Shown: positions 1 through 8,800 of the stretch, piece by piece | Layout: every line of letters starts with the position of its first letter | Numbering within the stretch: the stretch's first letter is position 1 | Assembly (NCBI GenBank): GCA_021372725.1 | Contig: JAJFTV010000121.1 | Location: forward strand, 1-64,000 | Direction: 5' to 3' | Length of the DNA stretch: 64,000 bases | Source: Chloroflexota bacterium | GTDB taxonomy: Bacteria; Chloroflexota; Anaerolineae; Anaerolineales; Anaerolineaceae | Program-made: the position numbers and the translations under genes | The notes under the pieces: model-generated | Databases searched by the model: none | Told to the model about the DNA's origin: nothing | Seen by the model: only the letters and a program-made list of their open reading frames with translations

Positions 1-349
1 AGGGCGGATTGCCGCCAATAATTACAGGCCATTTTTTTGCCCTTCAACGGCACCCTACTCAAGCGCGGATTAACCCATTCACAGGGTGCGGATGCCCTCC
101 CCAGTGCCATGCGTCCATCCACACAGACACAGCTATTCAAATGGGCCTTTATAAAAGCTGAATCATTGGCATTCCGGTTCCATATTATAGAACTTGAACA
201 ATTACCTCATGGGCGGATGCTGAAGGCAATGTCGTGAATAGAGTAGCCGTGTAGGCTGGAACTGGAAAACATGTCTGCCGGCTTTTATTGAGTATCTGCG
301 AAAACCGGCGCCTGACAGATGCTTCGCCCATGTGATGAAAAAACCTTTT
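1..349. other. Window edge, no gene recognised
   Basis: I see no convincing gene here. The short open frames on either strand have no recognisable motif. A GGGCGGAT string at the left edge and again near 211 resembles one end of the interspersed repeat found elsewhere in the window, but the rest of the repeat is not clear. The end of the minus-strand carboxypeptidase gene lies at 350. Confidence 0.4.
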
Positions 350-1420
350 CTACGACCCATCCGATAATTTCATCCGCGCGTACTCCAGCAGACTGATGGA
401 ATCGCTCCACACGTTTTCCGTCGTGCTGTCCAACACCACGGCGATCATCAGCCTGTCGTTGAAATACGCGGAGGAAATCAGGCAGCTTCCCGCCTCGTTG
501 GTGGTGCCGGTTTTGATCCCATTGGCGGGAGCATAGTAGTAGACATCGTGCAAATCCAGCAACCGGTTGGTATTTTGCCACCGCAAGGTAATGGAGCCGT
601 TTTCGGATACGATCTCACGAGTTTGGTAAACGGGTGTCTGCACAATATCTCTGAACGTGCTGTTCTGCATGGCGGTTTGCGCGATGATTGCCAGATCATA
701 CGCGCTGGAATAATGATCGGGGTCGTGAAATCCGTCCGGGTTGACGAAATGTGAATTCAGCGCGCCGATTTCTTTGGCGCGTTTATTCATCATCGCCGAA
801 AAATACGCCACGGCTTCGTCGACGGACGCAAACGCCGTGCCGCTTTCCCGTCGGGCAGTATTTACCGCGATCACAAACGCGGCATCCGAGCCTGAAATAA
901 GCAGCAGACCGTACAACAGGTCTTTCATTGAAATATTCTGTCCCAAAGCCAGACCGGCTTTGTTGGCATTAACACGCAAGGGAGTGTAGGCTTGATCGAT
1001 CTCCTCACCCACCACAATGCGTTCGTCCAGGTCAAAATGCTCCAGCGCCAGCAGCGCCGTCATAATCTTGGTGGTGCTGGCCGGAAACATCTCCTGGGAT
1101 GAGTTTTTCCCAAGCAAAACCTCACCGCTTTGCGCATCCAGCAACACGGCGCTGACGGCGCTCAAATTCAAGCCCGACTGTTCATACAGCAGGTTTTGAT
1201 ATGCTGCGGTGGCGGCTGCATCCGCGGTGGCGGTGGGGCTGAGGGTTTGTGTGGCGGCCGGTGTGGGTGTGTTGAAAGGTGTTTCAGTAGCCGCCGGCGC
1301 TTGCGGTAATAAATCGGCGGCCGGTTTCGGATTGCAAGCGGTCAGCCAGATTGCCATCAGTATAAGCATAAGGAGAAGGCTTTGTTTGGCGATTTTCAGG
1401 CTTTTTTGTGATGCTTTCAT
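350..1420 (-). CDS. D-alanyl-D-alanine carboxypeptidase (peptidase S11), lipoprotein
   Basis: Trims the terminal D-Ala from peptidoglycan pentapeptides outside the cytoplasmic membrane. The 356-residue product has a signal peptide ending in the lipobox LTAC (Cys29), a Pro/Thr/Ala linker to about residue 75, then an S11 domain. The SxxK motif is STTK (Ser115, Lys118) and the KTG motif is at 303-305. The SxN motif reads SGS instead of the usual SGN (176-178), so Asn is replaced by Ser. The start is supported by AGGGTG shortly upstream. The gene lies 8 nt downstream of the CAP/LysM gene on the same strand, so the two are probably co-transcribed as a wall-maintenance pair. The family is clear; whether the enzyme is fully active is not. 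Confidence 0.9.
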   Translation of the reverse strand: MKASQKSLKIAKQSLLLMLILMAIWLTACNPKPAADLLPQAPAATETPFNTPTPAATQTLSPTATADAAATAAYQNLLYEQSGLNLSAVSAVLLDAQSGEVLLGKNSSQEMFPASTTKIMTALLALEHFDLDERIVVGEEIDQAYTPLRVNANKAGLALGQNISMKDLLYGLLLISGSDAAFVIAVNTARRESGTAFASVDEAVAYFSAMMNKRAKEIGALNSHFVNPDGFHDPDHYSSAYDLAIIAQTAMQNSTFRDIVQTPVYQTREIVSENGSITLRWQNTNRLLDLHDVYYYAPANGIKTGTTNEAGSCLISSAYFNDRLMIAVVLDSTTENVWSDSISLLEYARMKLSDGS

Positions 1421-1428
1421 AACACACC

Positions 1429-2418
1429 CTACGGGTTCTTACGCGCCACCTTCACCGCCAGCCAGACGCCCAACACGATCCCCAACACCACCAAACCCGC
1501 GCCCCACAACGGAAAATCCTCACCCGCCGCCTGCAATACAGACACCTTCGTCGGCGACGGACTGGCCGTGGGGGTAATGGTGGCGCTGGGTTTTGGCGTG
1601 GGGGTATCGGCCGCGTGCGTGGGTGTTGAGGTGGGTACGGTGGCCGTCGCTGTGGGTGTGGGCGAGATGGTCACCAAAGTCAGCGGCCACACCAGCAGCA
1701 GCTGCCCGGCGTAGATGTCGCTGGAGTCCACCTTAATGTTGTTCCAGGCGCGGATTTGATCCATGCTGATGTGATAGGCCTCGGCGATAGACCACATGGT
1801 CTGGCCGTAGCCCACCAGATGCACCAGCGAACCGTCCGGGTGAGACGTACTGGTCACCAGCGGCACCAGCGGGATGGGCGAGGGCAGTTCGGTGGGGGGT
1901 GCGTTTGGGTCAGCCGCACTGTCGCCGGAGGGCAGCCCTCCGGGGGGACGTACGTCGATGGTGTAGTACTCATCCACACCATCGTTGGCCACCCCGGCGC
2001 CGATCGACCCGGAAGCGTAGCCCACCATCGGCTTCAGGTGAATGGCATCCTGCCAAATACTGAACACAGCATTTTCAGGGGTGAGGAAACCGATCATGCC
2101 CGTGGCAATGTTTTCTTCATAACCCATTTCCCACGGAGATGAGCCGTTGGCGCGCGTGTGCGTGGCGGTTTTAATGGAGGCCTGGTAATTGGAGTGCGCC
2201 TGGGCTGCGCTCATCAGCCCGCTGTCCACCGTATAGGGGGCCAGCCCATAGCTGGCGCGCAGCAGATTGACCTGATCGATGATAGCGTAAGGCGAAGTGG
2301 CGCGCGTTTGGGCGGCTTTGGCCGGCAGAAAGCAGACCGCCAGCAGGAACAGCAGGCAAAAAGCCGTCCCCTGTAAAGAGCGACGATATATGGATAGTTT
2401 TGTCCGGCGCTGCCGCAT
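1429..2418 (-). CDS. CAP/SCP-domain protein with LysM and C-terminal anchor
   Basis: 329 residues. An N-terminal hydrophobic signal or anchor (about 17-32) is followed by a CAP (SCP/PR1) domain at about 45-160, recognisable from its VNLLRASYGL and AQAHSNYQA stretches and a later ENIATG. A LysM motif follows at about 195-245 (GQTMWSIAEAYHIS), then a Pro/Thr-rich linker and a C-terminal membrane helix at about 303-322 followed by basic residues. The build suggests a surface protein that binds glycan through LysM and is held to the membrane at its C-terminus. Bacterial CAP domains have no single agreed enzymatic role, so none is assigned. It lies just upstream of the S11 carboxypeptidase in the same direction. 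Confidence 0.85.
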   Translation of the reverse strand: MRQRRTKLSIYRRSLQGTAFCLLFLLAVCFLPAKAAQTRATSPYAIIDQVNLLRASYGLAPYTVDSGLMSAAQAHSNYQASIKTATHTRANGSSPWEMGYEENIATGMIGFLTPENAVFSIWQDAIHLKPMVGYASGSIGAGVANDGVDEYYTIDVRPPGGLPSGDSAADPNAPPTELPSPIPLVPLVTSTSHPDGSLVHLVGYGQTMWSIAEAYHISMDQIRAWNNIKVDSSDIYAGQLLLVWPLTLVTISPTPTATATVPTSTPTHAADTPTPKPSATITPTASPSPTKVSVLQAAGEDFPLWGAGLVVLGIVLGVWLAVKVARKNP

Positions 2419-2495
2419 AAATGACGCTTACCTTGTAAGGAATAATGCTTCAGGAGCGATTGTACTCCAAATTGATGAATTTCACCCCATCCCTT

Positions 2496-2534
2496 TACAG
2501 AGGCTGTCCAAAAAGTAAGTAGACAGCCTCTGTA
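2496..2534. repeat. 13-bp perfect inverted repeat resembling an IS end
   Basis: The arms 2496-2508 and 2522-2534 are exact reverse complements around a 13-nt loop. The right-hand bases of the left arm plus loop (AGGCTGTCCAAAAAGT) resemble the terminal repeats of IS1182/IS4-like elements. The transposase relic starts 20 nt further on, which supports an insertion-sequence remnant. It could also act as a hairpin terminator. Confidence 0.5.
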
Positions 2535-2553
2535 CTTTGTTCAAGAAACATGA

Positions 2554-2655
2554 TTCAAAGGTATTGAACTTCGAAAAAAGCGATCTGCGGATGTGGAGAG
2601 TGTTTTTGGGTTGATCAAACAAAATATGGGGTTCAGGAGGTTTCTTTTCAGACAG
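2554..2655 (+). pseudogene. DDE transposase C-terminal relic (IS1182/IS4-like)
   Basis: Read in the frame starting at 2572, the DNA encodes RSADVESVFGLIKQNMGFRR followed by FLF. This closely matches the conserved C-terminal stretch of IS1182/IS4-type transposases (VExVFGxIKxNxGFRRFLLR). An in-frame stop lies at 2551-2553 and no start or upstream domain is present, so about 30 codons of a dead transposase remain. The inverted repeat just upstream is probably part of the same element. Confidence 0.7.
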
Positions 2656-2683
2656 TCCCTACCTCACAGCCAGGAGTGTTACG

Positions 2684-2715
2684 CCCGGTTGTCATCACGA
2701 AAGAGAAATCCACCC
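2684..2715 (+). repeat. Interspersed repeat A, copy 1
   Basis: Contains CCGGTTGTCATCACGAA followed by a GAAATCCACCCATGG end. This matches the consensus TTGTCAT-n-CGAA...GATCCGCCCAGGGG shared with copies near 5.7, 45.2, 50.7, 50.9 and 57.1 kb. It lies in the gap between the transposase relic and the C69 gene. Confidence 0.5.
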
Positions 2716-2795
2716 ATGGTAATCTCGGTCATGCGCCGGTATTTGTGTTAAGATAATCCTGTTAATGATTCTCATCATCCAATATAGAGGTTTCC

Positions 2796-4088
2796 ATGTG
2801 TGATTCATTTGTTGCCCTTCCCCCTGCCACCGCCGGAAAATCGATCATCCTGGCTAAAAGCGCCGACTGTCGTGTCAATGAAGCCCATGCCTTGCTGCAT
2901 CTTCCCCGCCGGACGCATAATCCCGGTGAAATGCTGCTGGCCACCCATATCATGATCCCGCAAGCGGAGGAGACCTGTGATGTCATCCTCAGCCGTTCAT
3001 TCTGGACCTGGGGCGGTGAAATAGGGTTGAACGAGTACGGCGTGGCCATTGGAAACGAAGCCGTCTACTCCACCGTCATGAAGGATGAAAAAGACGACGG
3101 CCTGATCACCATGGATCTGCTGCGGCTGGGGCTCGAGCGCGCCAAAACCGCCCGGCAGGCTGTGCAGATCATCGGTGACCTGGTTCACCGCTTTGGACAG
3201 GGCGGCAACTGTGAGGTGTGCGGCAACTCGCATTTCGATTCGAGCTTCCTGATTGCCGATACGACCGAAGCCTGGATACTGGAAACCGCCGGCCGCGAAT
3301 GGGCAGCAAAAAAGACCAACTCCATCGATTCCATCTCCAACGCCTATACCATCCACAGCGATTGGGATCTGTGCTCGCTAGGCGAGCAGGAGCCCGGTCT
3401 GGACTGGAATGCCAGAATTGCCGATCTGACCAAATTGGAAGAACTGGGTTCCATCGAACGCCAGCAGACGACCGCCGGTTTTCTCAATGACATCGGCAAG
3501 AATATCACCATCCGTGATGCCTTCAACCTTCTTCGCAGCCATCCCGACGGGTATCATCCTTCCAAACCAAACGGGCACCCCATCTGCTCGCATGCCGGCC
3601 CGGGCAGCGGCCTGTGGAATGCCTGTGGAGCCATGGCCTCCGAGGTCGGCCCCGACGGGATGATCGGCTGGTTTACCGGTACATCCGGAACCTGTACCTC
3701 CATTTTCAAGCCGGTCTTCCCCGGCCTGGATCTACCGGATATGGGCACTTATCCCTCTGAAACCTTCGACCCGCAATCCATGTGGTGGATCGGCGAGCTG
3801 CTTCATCGCCGCGCCATGGCCGATTTTGACAATGCCGTGCCCGCCATCCGCAAGGATTTTGACGCCCTGGAGGACAAGTTCATCATCGAAGCTCGCAGCG
3901 TCATCAAGGGCACCCGTATCGAAAAACAGCAGTTCATGGATGAGTGTTTTCGCAGGGCTGCCGAGGCCACCAGCCGCTGGATCTACCTGCTGGCCGGGAG
4001 AAAAGATCTGCAATTCGCCGATCCGGCCTTTGGTGAAGCCTGGGCTCAATACAACCGCGAGGCAGGCCTTACCGGAATGCCAGCCTAG
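2796..4088 (+). CDS. C69-family (secernin-like) peptidase or amidase
   Basis: 430 residues starting MCDSFVAL. In family C69 (dipeptidase A, secernin) the Cys after Met becomes the N-terminal nucleophile after processing, and Cys2 is present here. The following block (KSIILAKSADCRVNEAHAL) corresponds to the family's KNSDR...E region, although the usual Asp-Arg is interrupted (ADCR). Later blocks (WTWGGEIGLNEYGVAIGNEA and LIADTTEAWILETAGREWA) also fit the family. AGAGG sits upstream of the start. No signal peptide is visible, so a cytoplasmic protein is likely. It is the only peptidase here on the plus strand and is separate from the catabolic island. The exact substrate is unknown. Confidence 0.85.
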   Translation: MCDSFVALPPATAGKSIILAKSADCRVNEAHALLHLPRRTHNPGEMLLATHIMIPQAEETCDVILSRSFWTWGGEIGLNEYGVAIGNEAVYSTVMKDEKDDGLITMDLLRLGLERAKTARQAVQIIGDLVHRFGQGGNCEVCGNSHFDSSFLIADTTEAWILETAGREWAAKKTNSIDSISNAYTIHSDWDLCSLGEQEPGLDWNARIADLTKLEELGSIERQQTTAGFLNDIGKNITIRDAFNLLRSHPDGYHPSKPNGHPICSHAGPGSGLWNACGAMASEVGPDGMIGWFTGTSGTCTSIFKPVFPGLDLPDMGTYPSETFDPQSMWWIGELLHRRAMADFDNAVPAIRKDFDALEDKFIIEARSVIKGTRIEKQQFMDECFRRAAEATSRWIYLLAGRKDLQFADPAFGEAWAQYNREAGLTGMPA

Positions 4089-4114
4089 TTTTCTGGCTGT
4101 TCAGAAAGAAAATA

Positions 4115-4154
4115 CAAACCGCCATCACTGCAATTTCAGCGCAATGGCGGTTTG
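4115..4154. terminator. Bidirectional intrinsic terminator
   Basis: A perfect 11-bp stem (4115-4125 with 4144-4154) lies between the converging C69 and lipoprotein genes. It is T-rich beyond the stem on the minus strand and weakly T-rich on the plus strand. Confidence 0.75.
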
Positions 4155-4181
4155 TTGTCAACCCGGTGTGCAAAGTATTTA

Positions 4182-5018
4182 TCACGGGTAGTCGATGGTG
4201 ACGCTTTCGAATTCCACCTCAATGGGGTAAACATTAAACGATGAGACCGAAACCCCGACCTGTCCTTCCTTCAATACATATTTGGTTTCCTCAAGACGTC
4301 TTGTTTCAACTCCGTTGATGTAAAGGATCAATGTTTTTCCCTTGCAAACCACTGCATACTCGTTGATATCCTTGCCGGTGTGGATTGCAGTGGATCCGCC
4401 ATCCGCAATTAATTTGTAATGAGGATCCCTTAGATCATAAAAGTAGATCCAGTACAAACCGCTGTTGGCAATGTTAAACTCATACCAGCCCCGTTCTGCA
4501 TCATACCGGCAGATCAAACTGACGTTATTGTTGTTGTAGCCGCGATTCTCTGCCACAGCGGTAAGCGCTACGTCTTCATAAGAATATGGCGAATACAGCA
4601 GATAGGCGTAAATATCCTCGCCGTTCAAATAAAATGTCAGTTTCCCATTTTTGGTATAGAAATCTGCCTTATCTTCTATCCCTGACATAAAGAAGTATTC
4701 CCAATTCGACAAATCTCCATCAAACTCCTCGGTGAAAAAATCGGGGGCGCTGGCAGGTACGGTGGGACTGGCTTCAACCACAACGGTCGGTGAATCGGTG
4801 GGGATGGATATTGTAGGCACCGGCACCGTCGGAGATGGAAGGTCAGTGGGCACAGGGGATGGGATTTCTGTGTTGGTTGGCTGTGTTACCGCCGGTTCAC
4901 TGGTATTTGTAGGGTTCGTGGTTGTGTCATCCCCTGTTGAAATGGCACAACTGATCATAAATAATCCGATTAAAACAAGAACAAATGCACGAGAAAATCT
5001 TGCCTTGTGATGCTTCAT
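4182..5018 (-). CDS. Lipoprotein with concanavalin/LamG-like domain
   Basis: 278 residues. A signal peptide ends in the lipobox ISCA (Cys near residue 24), followed by a Thr/Pro-rich spacer to about residue 90. The C-terminal ~185 residues are a beta-rich domain beginning FFTEEFDGDLSNWEYFF, with aromatic and Gly/Asn-rich strands. This resembles the concanavalin-like or 3-keto-disaccharide-hydrolase-like domains often seen in Chloroflexota lipoproteins. It may bind a glycan or protein at the surface; no catalytic residues can be assigned. A GGAGG stretch precedes the start. It converges with the C69 gene and is divergent from the small membrane protein. Confidence 0.65.
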   Translation of the reverse strand: MKHHKARFSRAFVLVLIGLFMISCAISTGDDTTTNPTNTSEPAVTQPTNTEIPSPVPTDLPSPTVPVPTISIPTDSPTVVVEASPTVPASAPDFFTEEFDGDLSNWEYFFMSGIEDKADFYTKNGKLTFYLNGEDIYAYLLYSPYSYEDVALTAVAENRGYNNNNVSLICRYDAERGWYEFNIANSGLYWIYFYDLRDPHYKLIADGGSTAIHTGKDINEYAVVCKGKTLILYINGVETRRLEETKYVLKEGQVGVSVSSFNVYPIEVEFESVTIDYP

Positions 5019-5172
5019 GCTTTTCCTCCCATAGATCGAAATAAGACAGAATATTTACCGCCATAGTATAGCATGAAGGTCTGTCCTCCCTTGTATTTTT
5101 ATCCAAAACTATCAAATTTCTTAACCCCTTTTTGTGAGTTGGCTGAAATGGTAGAATAAAGATCACGCTATC

Positions 5173-5610
5173 ATGCGAACTCGACCTCCCCCGGATCGGA
5201 ACAAAGCCATGCAAAATAATGAAATCCCTCCAGTGCCAGAGATCAACCCGCCAGAATCACAAAAATCCAGTCTCTTCCTGAACCTCATGCGTGTCATGGT
5301 GATTGCAGGAGTGTTGAGCGTCGTAGCCGGGATCATCAATCTGTTTGCTGCGCAAACGCAGTCATTGGCCCCGAAAACCAGCCTGGCCGATGGTTTGTTC
5401 AACATCGGCATGGGGGTAATGCTGGTGATCTGTTCCAGATTCCTGACAAAAGGCAAGTCTCTTGTCATCTGGCTGTTTGGCGCAACCATCCTGGGCAGCG
5501 TGGTTTACAGCTATGCCATGGGACGCGGCGCCAACTATATCATTGCCCTGGCAGGTGGTTATGTTCTCGTTCAGCTTTATAACCTGAAGAAAAACAAGGA
5601 ATTGGTGTAG
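5173..5610 (+). CDS. Small integral membrane protein, function unknown
   Basis: Up to 145 residues. A Pro-rich N-terminus is followed by three or four hydrophobic segments (about 38-60, 74-92, 98-115 and 118-135) and a short Lys-rich cytoplasmic tail. I do not recognise the family. The start is uncertain: the Met at 5209 (sequence MQNNEIPP) is an alternative, and neither start has a strong ribosome-binding site. The gene is divergent from the lipoprotein at 4182-5018. Confidence 0.6.
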   Translation: MRTRPPPDRNKAMQNNEIPPVPEINPPESQKSSLFLNLMRVMVIAGVLSVVAGIINLFAAQTQSLAPKTSLADGLFNIGMGVMLVICSRFLTKGKSLVIWLFGATILGSVVYSYAMGRGANYIIALAGGYVLVQLYNLKKNKELV

Positions 5611-5657
5611 AAGTAAGTACCGCTTGCGTTTCCGCATTGAGTTAATTATTCACCTGG

Positions 5658-5694
5658 CCCCTGGGCGGATGGTTCGCTGCGCTCACCATGACAA
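5658..5694 (-). repeat. Interspersed repeat A, copy 2
   Basis: CCTGGGCGGAT followed by GTTCGCTGCGCTC and CATGACAAC. This is the reverse orientation of the repeat. It lies head-to-head with copy 3, 20 nt away. Confidence 0.55.
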
Positions 5695-5713
5695 CGGCGC
5701 GGACATCCCACCC

Positions 5714-5743
5714 CGGTTGTCATCGCGAACGCAGTGAGGGATC
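5714..5743 (+). repeat. Interspersed repeat A, copy 3
   Basis: GGTTGTCATCGCGAACGCAG followed by TGAGGGATC. It is one of the best-conserved copies and forms an inverted pair with copy 2. The pair lies between the membrane-protein gene and the ileS terminator. Confidence 0.6.
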
Positions 5744-5820
5744 GTACAAGGGCCTGCCTCCACAACTCTCCAAATATGCAGTTGTCAGGTGGATTCGCAC
5801 TTTAAACCTGCCACTCCTTG

Positions 5821-5858
5821 AATTAAAAAGGGCTGCCCGATGATTTATCGGGCAGCCC
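5821..5858 (-). terminator. Intrinsic terminator of ileS
   Basis: A perfect 12-bp GC-rich stem (5830-5841 with 5847-5858) with a 5-nt loop is followed on the minus strand by CTTTTTAATT. It lies 22 nt after the ileS stop codon. Confidence 0.9.
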
Positions 5859-5879
5859 TCGTTCATCAAATCATTTCCT

Positions 5880-8800
5880 TTACTTTTCGACTCTCTTGAT
5901 CGCCACCGACAGCTCTTCGCCGTCAAACTTGAACGGTTCGGGACTGTACGCTCCCTCGGGCGCATCACCTTCTGCCAGCTCCAGGGCCAGCACTTCGCCC
6001 ATGACATATTCGCGGTGAGCCTTCATGGCCTGCTGCAAACCATCCGAGGCGTGGTAGTACAACTTGATCCGGTCTGATATCTCAAAACCGGCATCCTTGC
6101 GTATGCTCTGCACGCGCCGCACCACCTCGCGCGCCAGGCCTTCCAACCGCAGTTCGGGCGTGATGATCGAATCGACGGCCACCGTCACCAGACGGTCGGC
6201 AGCTACGGTCAGGCCCTCCACCGGATGAGTCTCCACCAGTATCTCCTCGGGGGCAAGTTCCACCGTTTCGCCATCCAGCGTCACCGGAACCGACTCGCCG
6301 GCAGAAACAGCCCGATTGACTGCATGCCCATCCATTTCAGCCATAGCCTGTTTCAGCGCCGGGAAGCGGCTGCCGAAGCGCGGCCCCAGCAGCTTGTTGT
6401 TGGGCAGAATACGGTAACTGACCAGCTTCTCGGCGTGTGAGACCGTCTCGAAAGATTTTACATTCAGCTCATCCCGGATGATCTCCACCAGAAAGTCCGG
6501 CAGCTCCCGGCCATGATCGGCGGTATAAACCAGCACGCGGGCCAGCGGTTGGCGTACCTTTAGATTCGCACTGGCGCGTGCTCCCAAACCCAGACTGGCA
6601 ATCTTTCTGCCCAATTCCATCTGCGTCACCAGTTCACTGTCCAGTACCGACGTGTCAGCCTGCGGGTAACTGGTAAAGTGAACACTTTCATACGCCTGCT
6701 CATTCATCGAGCGGACCAGGTTCTGGTACATCACCTCGGTGACAAACGGCAGTACCGGTGCCAGCAGCCGTCCCAGTTTGACCAGCACGTGATACAGCGT
6801 GGCATAGGCAGTGTTTTTATCGGCATCATGCTCGCTCTTCCAGAAACGCCGGCGGCTGCGGCGGACATACCAGTTGGTCAGGTCCTCTACAAACGGCTCC
6901 ACCGCCAGTGTCATCGCGAACGCATCCGAGTTTTCCAGCGCTTCATTCACCTGCGCCGTCACATCGTTCAGGCGGGCCAGTATCCACCTGTCCAGCGGGT
7001 TGTCGCTGACCGGGGCGGCACCTTCGGGTATTTGCGGATCGAAGCCAGCCGGGTCGGGCTGCCAGCCGTCCATTGCAGCATACGTGACAAAGAAACTGTA
7101 CACATTCCAGAGCGGGATCAGAAAACCCCGGCGTACCTCTTCCGCCCGGTTATAGCCGAACAACAGATTATTCTCGGGCTTCTGGGCGCAGTACATCCAG
7201 CGCATCACATCCACACCCATCCTGTCGGCCGCCTCGTTGAACTCAATCGAGTTGCCCCTGCTCTTGTGCATCTCTTGCCCGTCTTCAGCCAGCAGGGCTG
7301 CATAGCTGAAAACCTGCTTAAACGGCGCACTGCCATCGATGACGGTCGCCATCACCAGCAGGCTGTAGAACCAGTTGCGGAATTGACCGGGGAATGATTC
7401 ACTGATCCAGTTGGCTGGATACCACTCGCGCCAGTAAGCCGGATCAGAGCGGTAGCGGGTGGTGCTGAAGCTGACAATGCCGGCATCCAGCCAGGGATTG
7501 CCCACATCGGCTATACGATGCATCAATCCTCCGCACTTCGGGCATTTGATCTTGATGGCATCGATATAAGGCCGGTGTGGGGTATGGCCTTCAAACTGTT
7601 CCCAACCCTCAACAGCGCGCTCTTTCAATTCGATTTCATCGCCGATCACCTCGTGATGCTTGCAGGAATCACACACCCAAATCGGCAGCGCCAGCCCCCA
7701 GAAGCGTTTCTTGGAAATCATCCAGTCATGCATATTACGCAGCCAGTCCAGTTCGCGGGCATGCCCAAACTCGGGGATCCAGCGGATCTGGTCAACCACA
7801 TCCATGATTTGGTAGCGCAGGCTGCGGCTCTTTTCTTCGGCGGTCAGTTCTTCGCGCGGTTTGTCGTAGCTCTCCCCCATGCTGATGTACCATTCATCCA
7901 CCAGGCGGAAGACCAGTTCGGTTTTGCAGCGCCAGCAGGTGGGATAGCGGTGGGTATAATTCTCCACCTTGTACAGCAAACCCTTCTGTTCCAGTATTTT
8001 GAAGATCGGCTGGGCCACCTCAGACACATGCATACCGGTAAAATCACCGTAATGTGACAGGAAATAACCCTCTTCATCCAGCGGAGCCAGCAACGGGAAG
8101 CCGTGCTCACGACCCAGTTGGAAATCCTCGGCACCGCAGCCCGGGGCAATATGCACAATACCGGTCCCTTCAGCATCCCCAACATCCTCCCACAGGATCA
8201 CCTGATGAGCCTGAACAGCACTGATCTTCACATCCTTGACCAGCTCTTTCAGTTCGGTACGCCCACCGATCATGTTGGCTGCCTCCAGATCATCAAAAGG
8301 CCCGTCATAGGTCCAGCCCTCCATTTCAGTACCCTTCAGCTCGCCCAGTACCTCGTACTTGCCTTTGAGCATGTGTGTGGTACCCCTGGAAAGATAGAAG
8401 ATTTCATCCCCCTGCTTGACCTTAACGTAGGTTAATTGCGGGCCGACCGCAGCAGCCACGTTGCTGGTCAGCGTCCAGGGAGTTGTGGTCCACACCAGCA
8501 GTGACTCCCCTGGCCGGCCGCGTAGCGGAAAGCGCAGCGTTACACTGGGGTGGGTCAATTCTTCGTACCCGTCGGTGACGATTTCATGCTGGCTGATACC
8601 CGTGGCACAGCGCGGGCACCACGGCATCACATCAGCGCCCTGGTAAAGCCAGCCACGCTCCGCACAGGTCTTGATAAAACGCCAGATCATGTAGTTGTTC
8701 TCATTGGAGAAAGTGAAGTAACTTCCGCCCATTTCAGCCATGCCCAACCGACCTACCAGTTGCTCGACCGTACCTGTGACGGGTCCATCCGCTCCCTGCA

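Noticed and set aside
6678-7397. Long antisense open frame within ileS (and many similar ones across the window)
   Set aside because: It lies entirely opposite a well-conserved gene, has no ribosome-binding site and a composition typical of a shadow frame.
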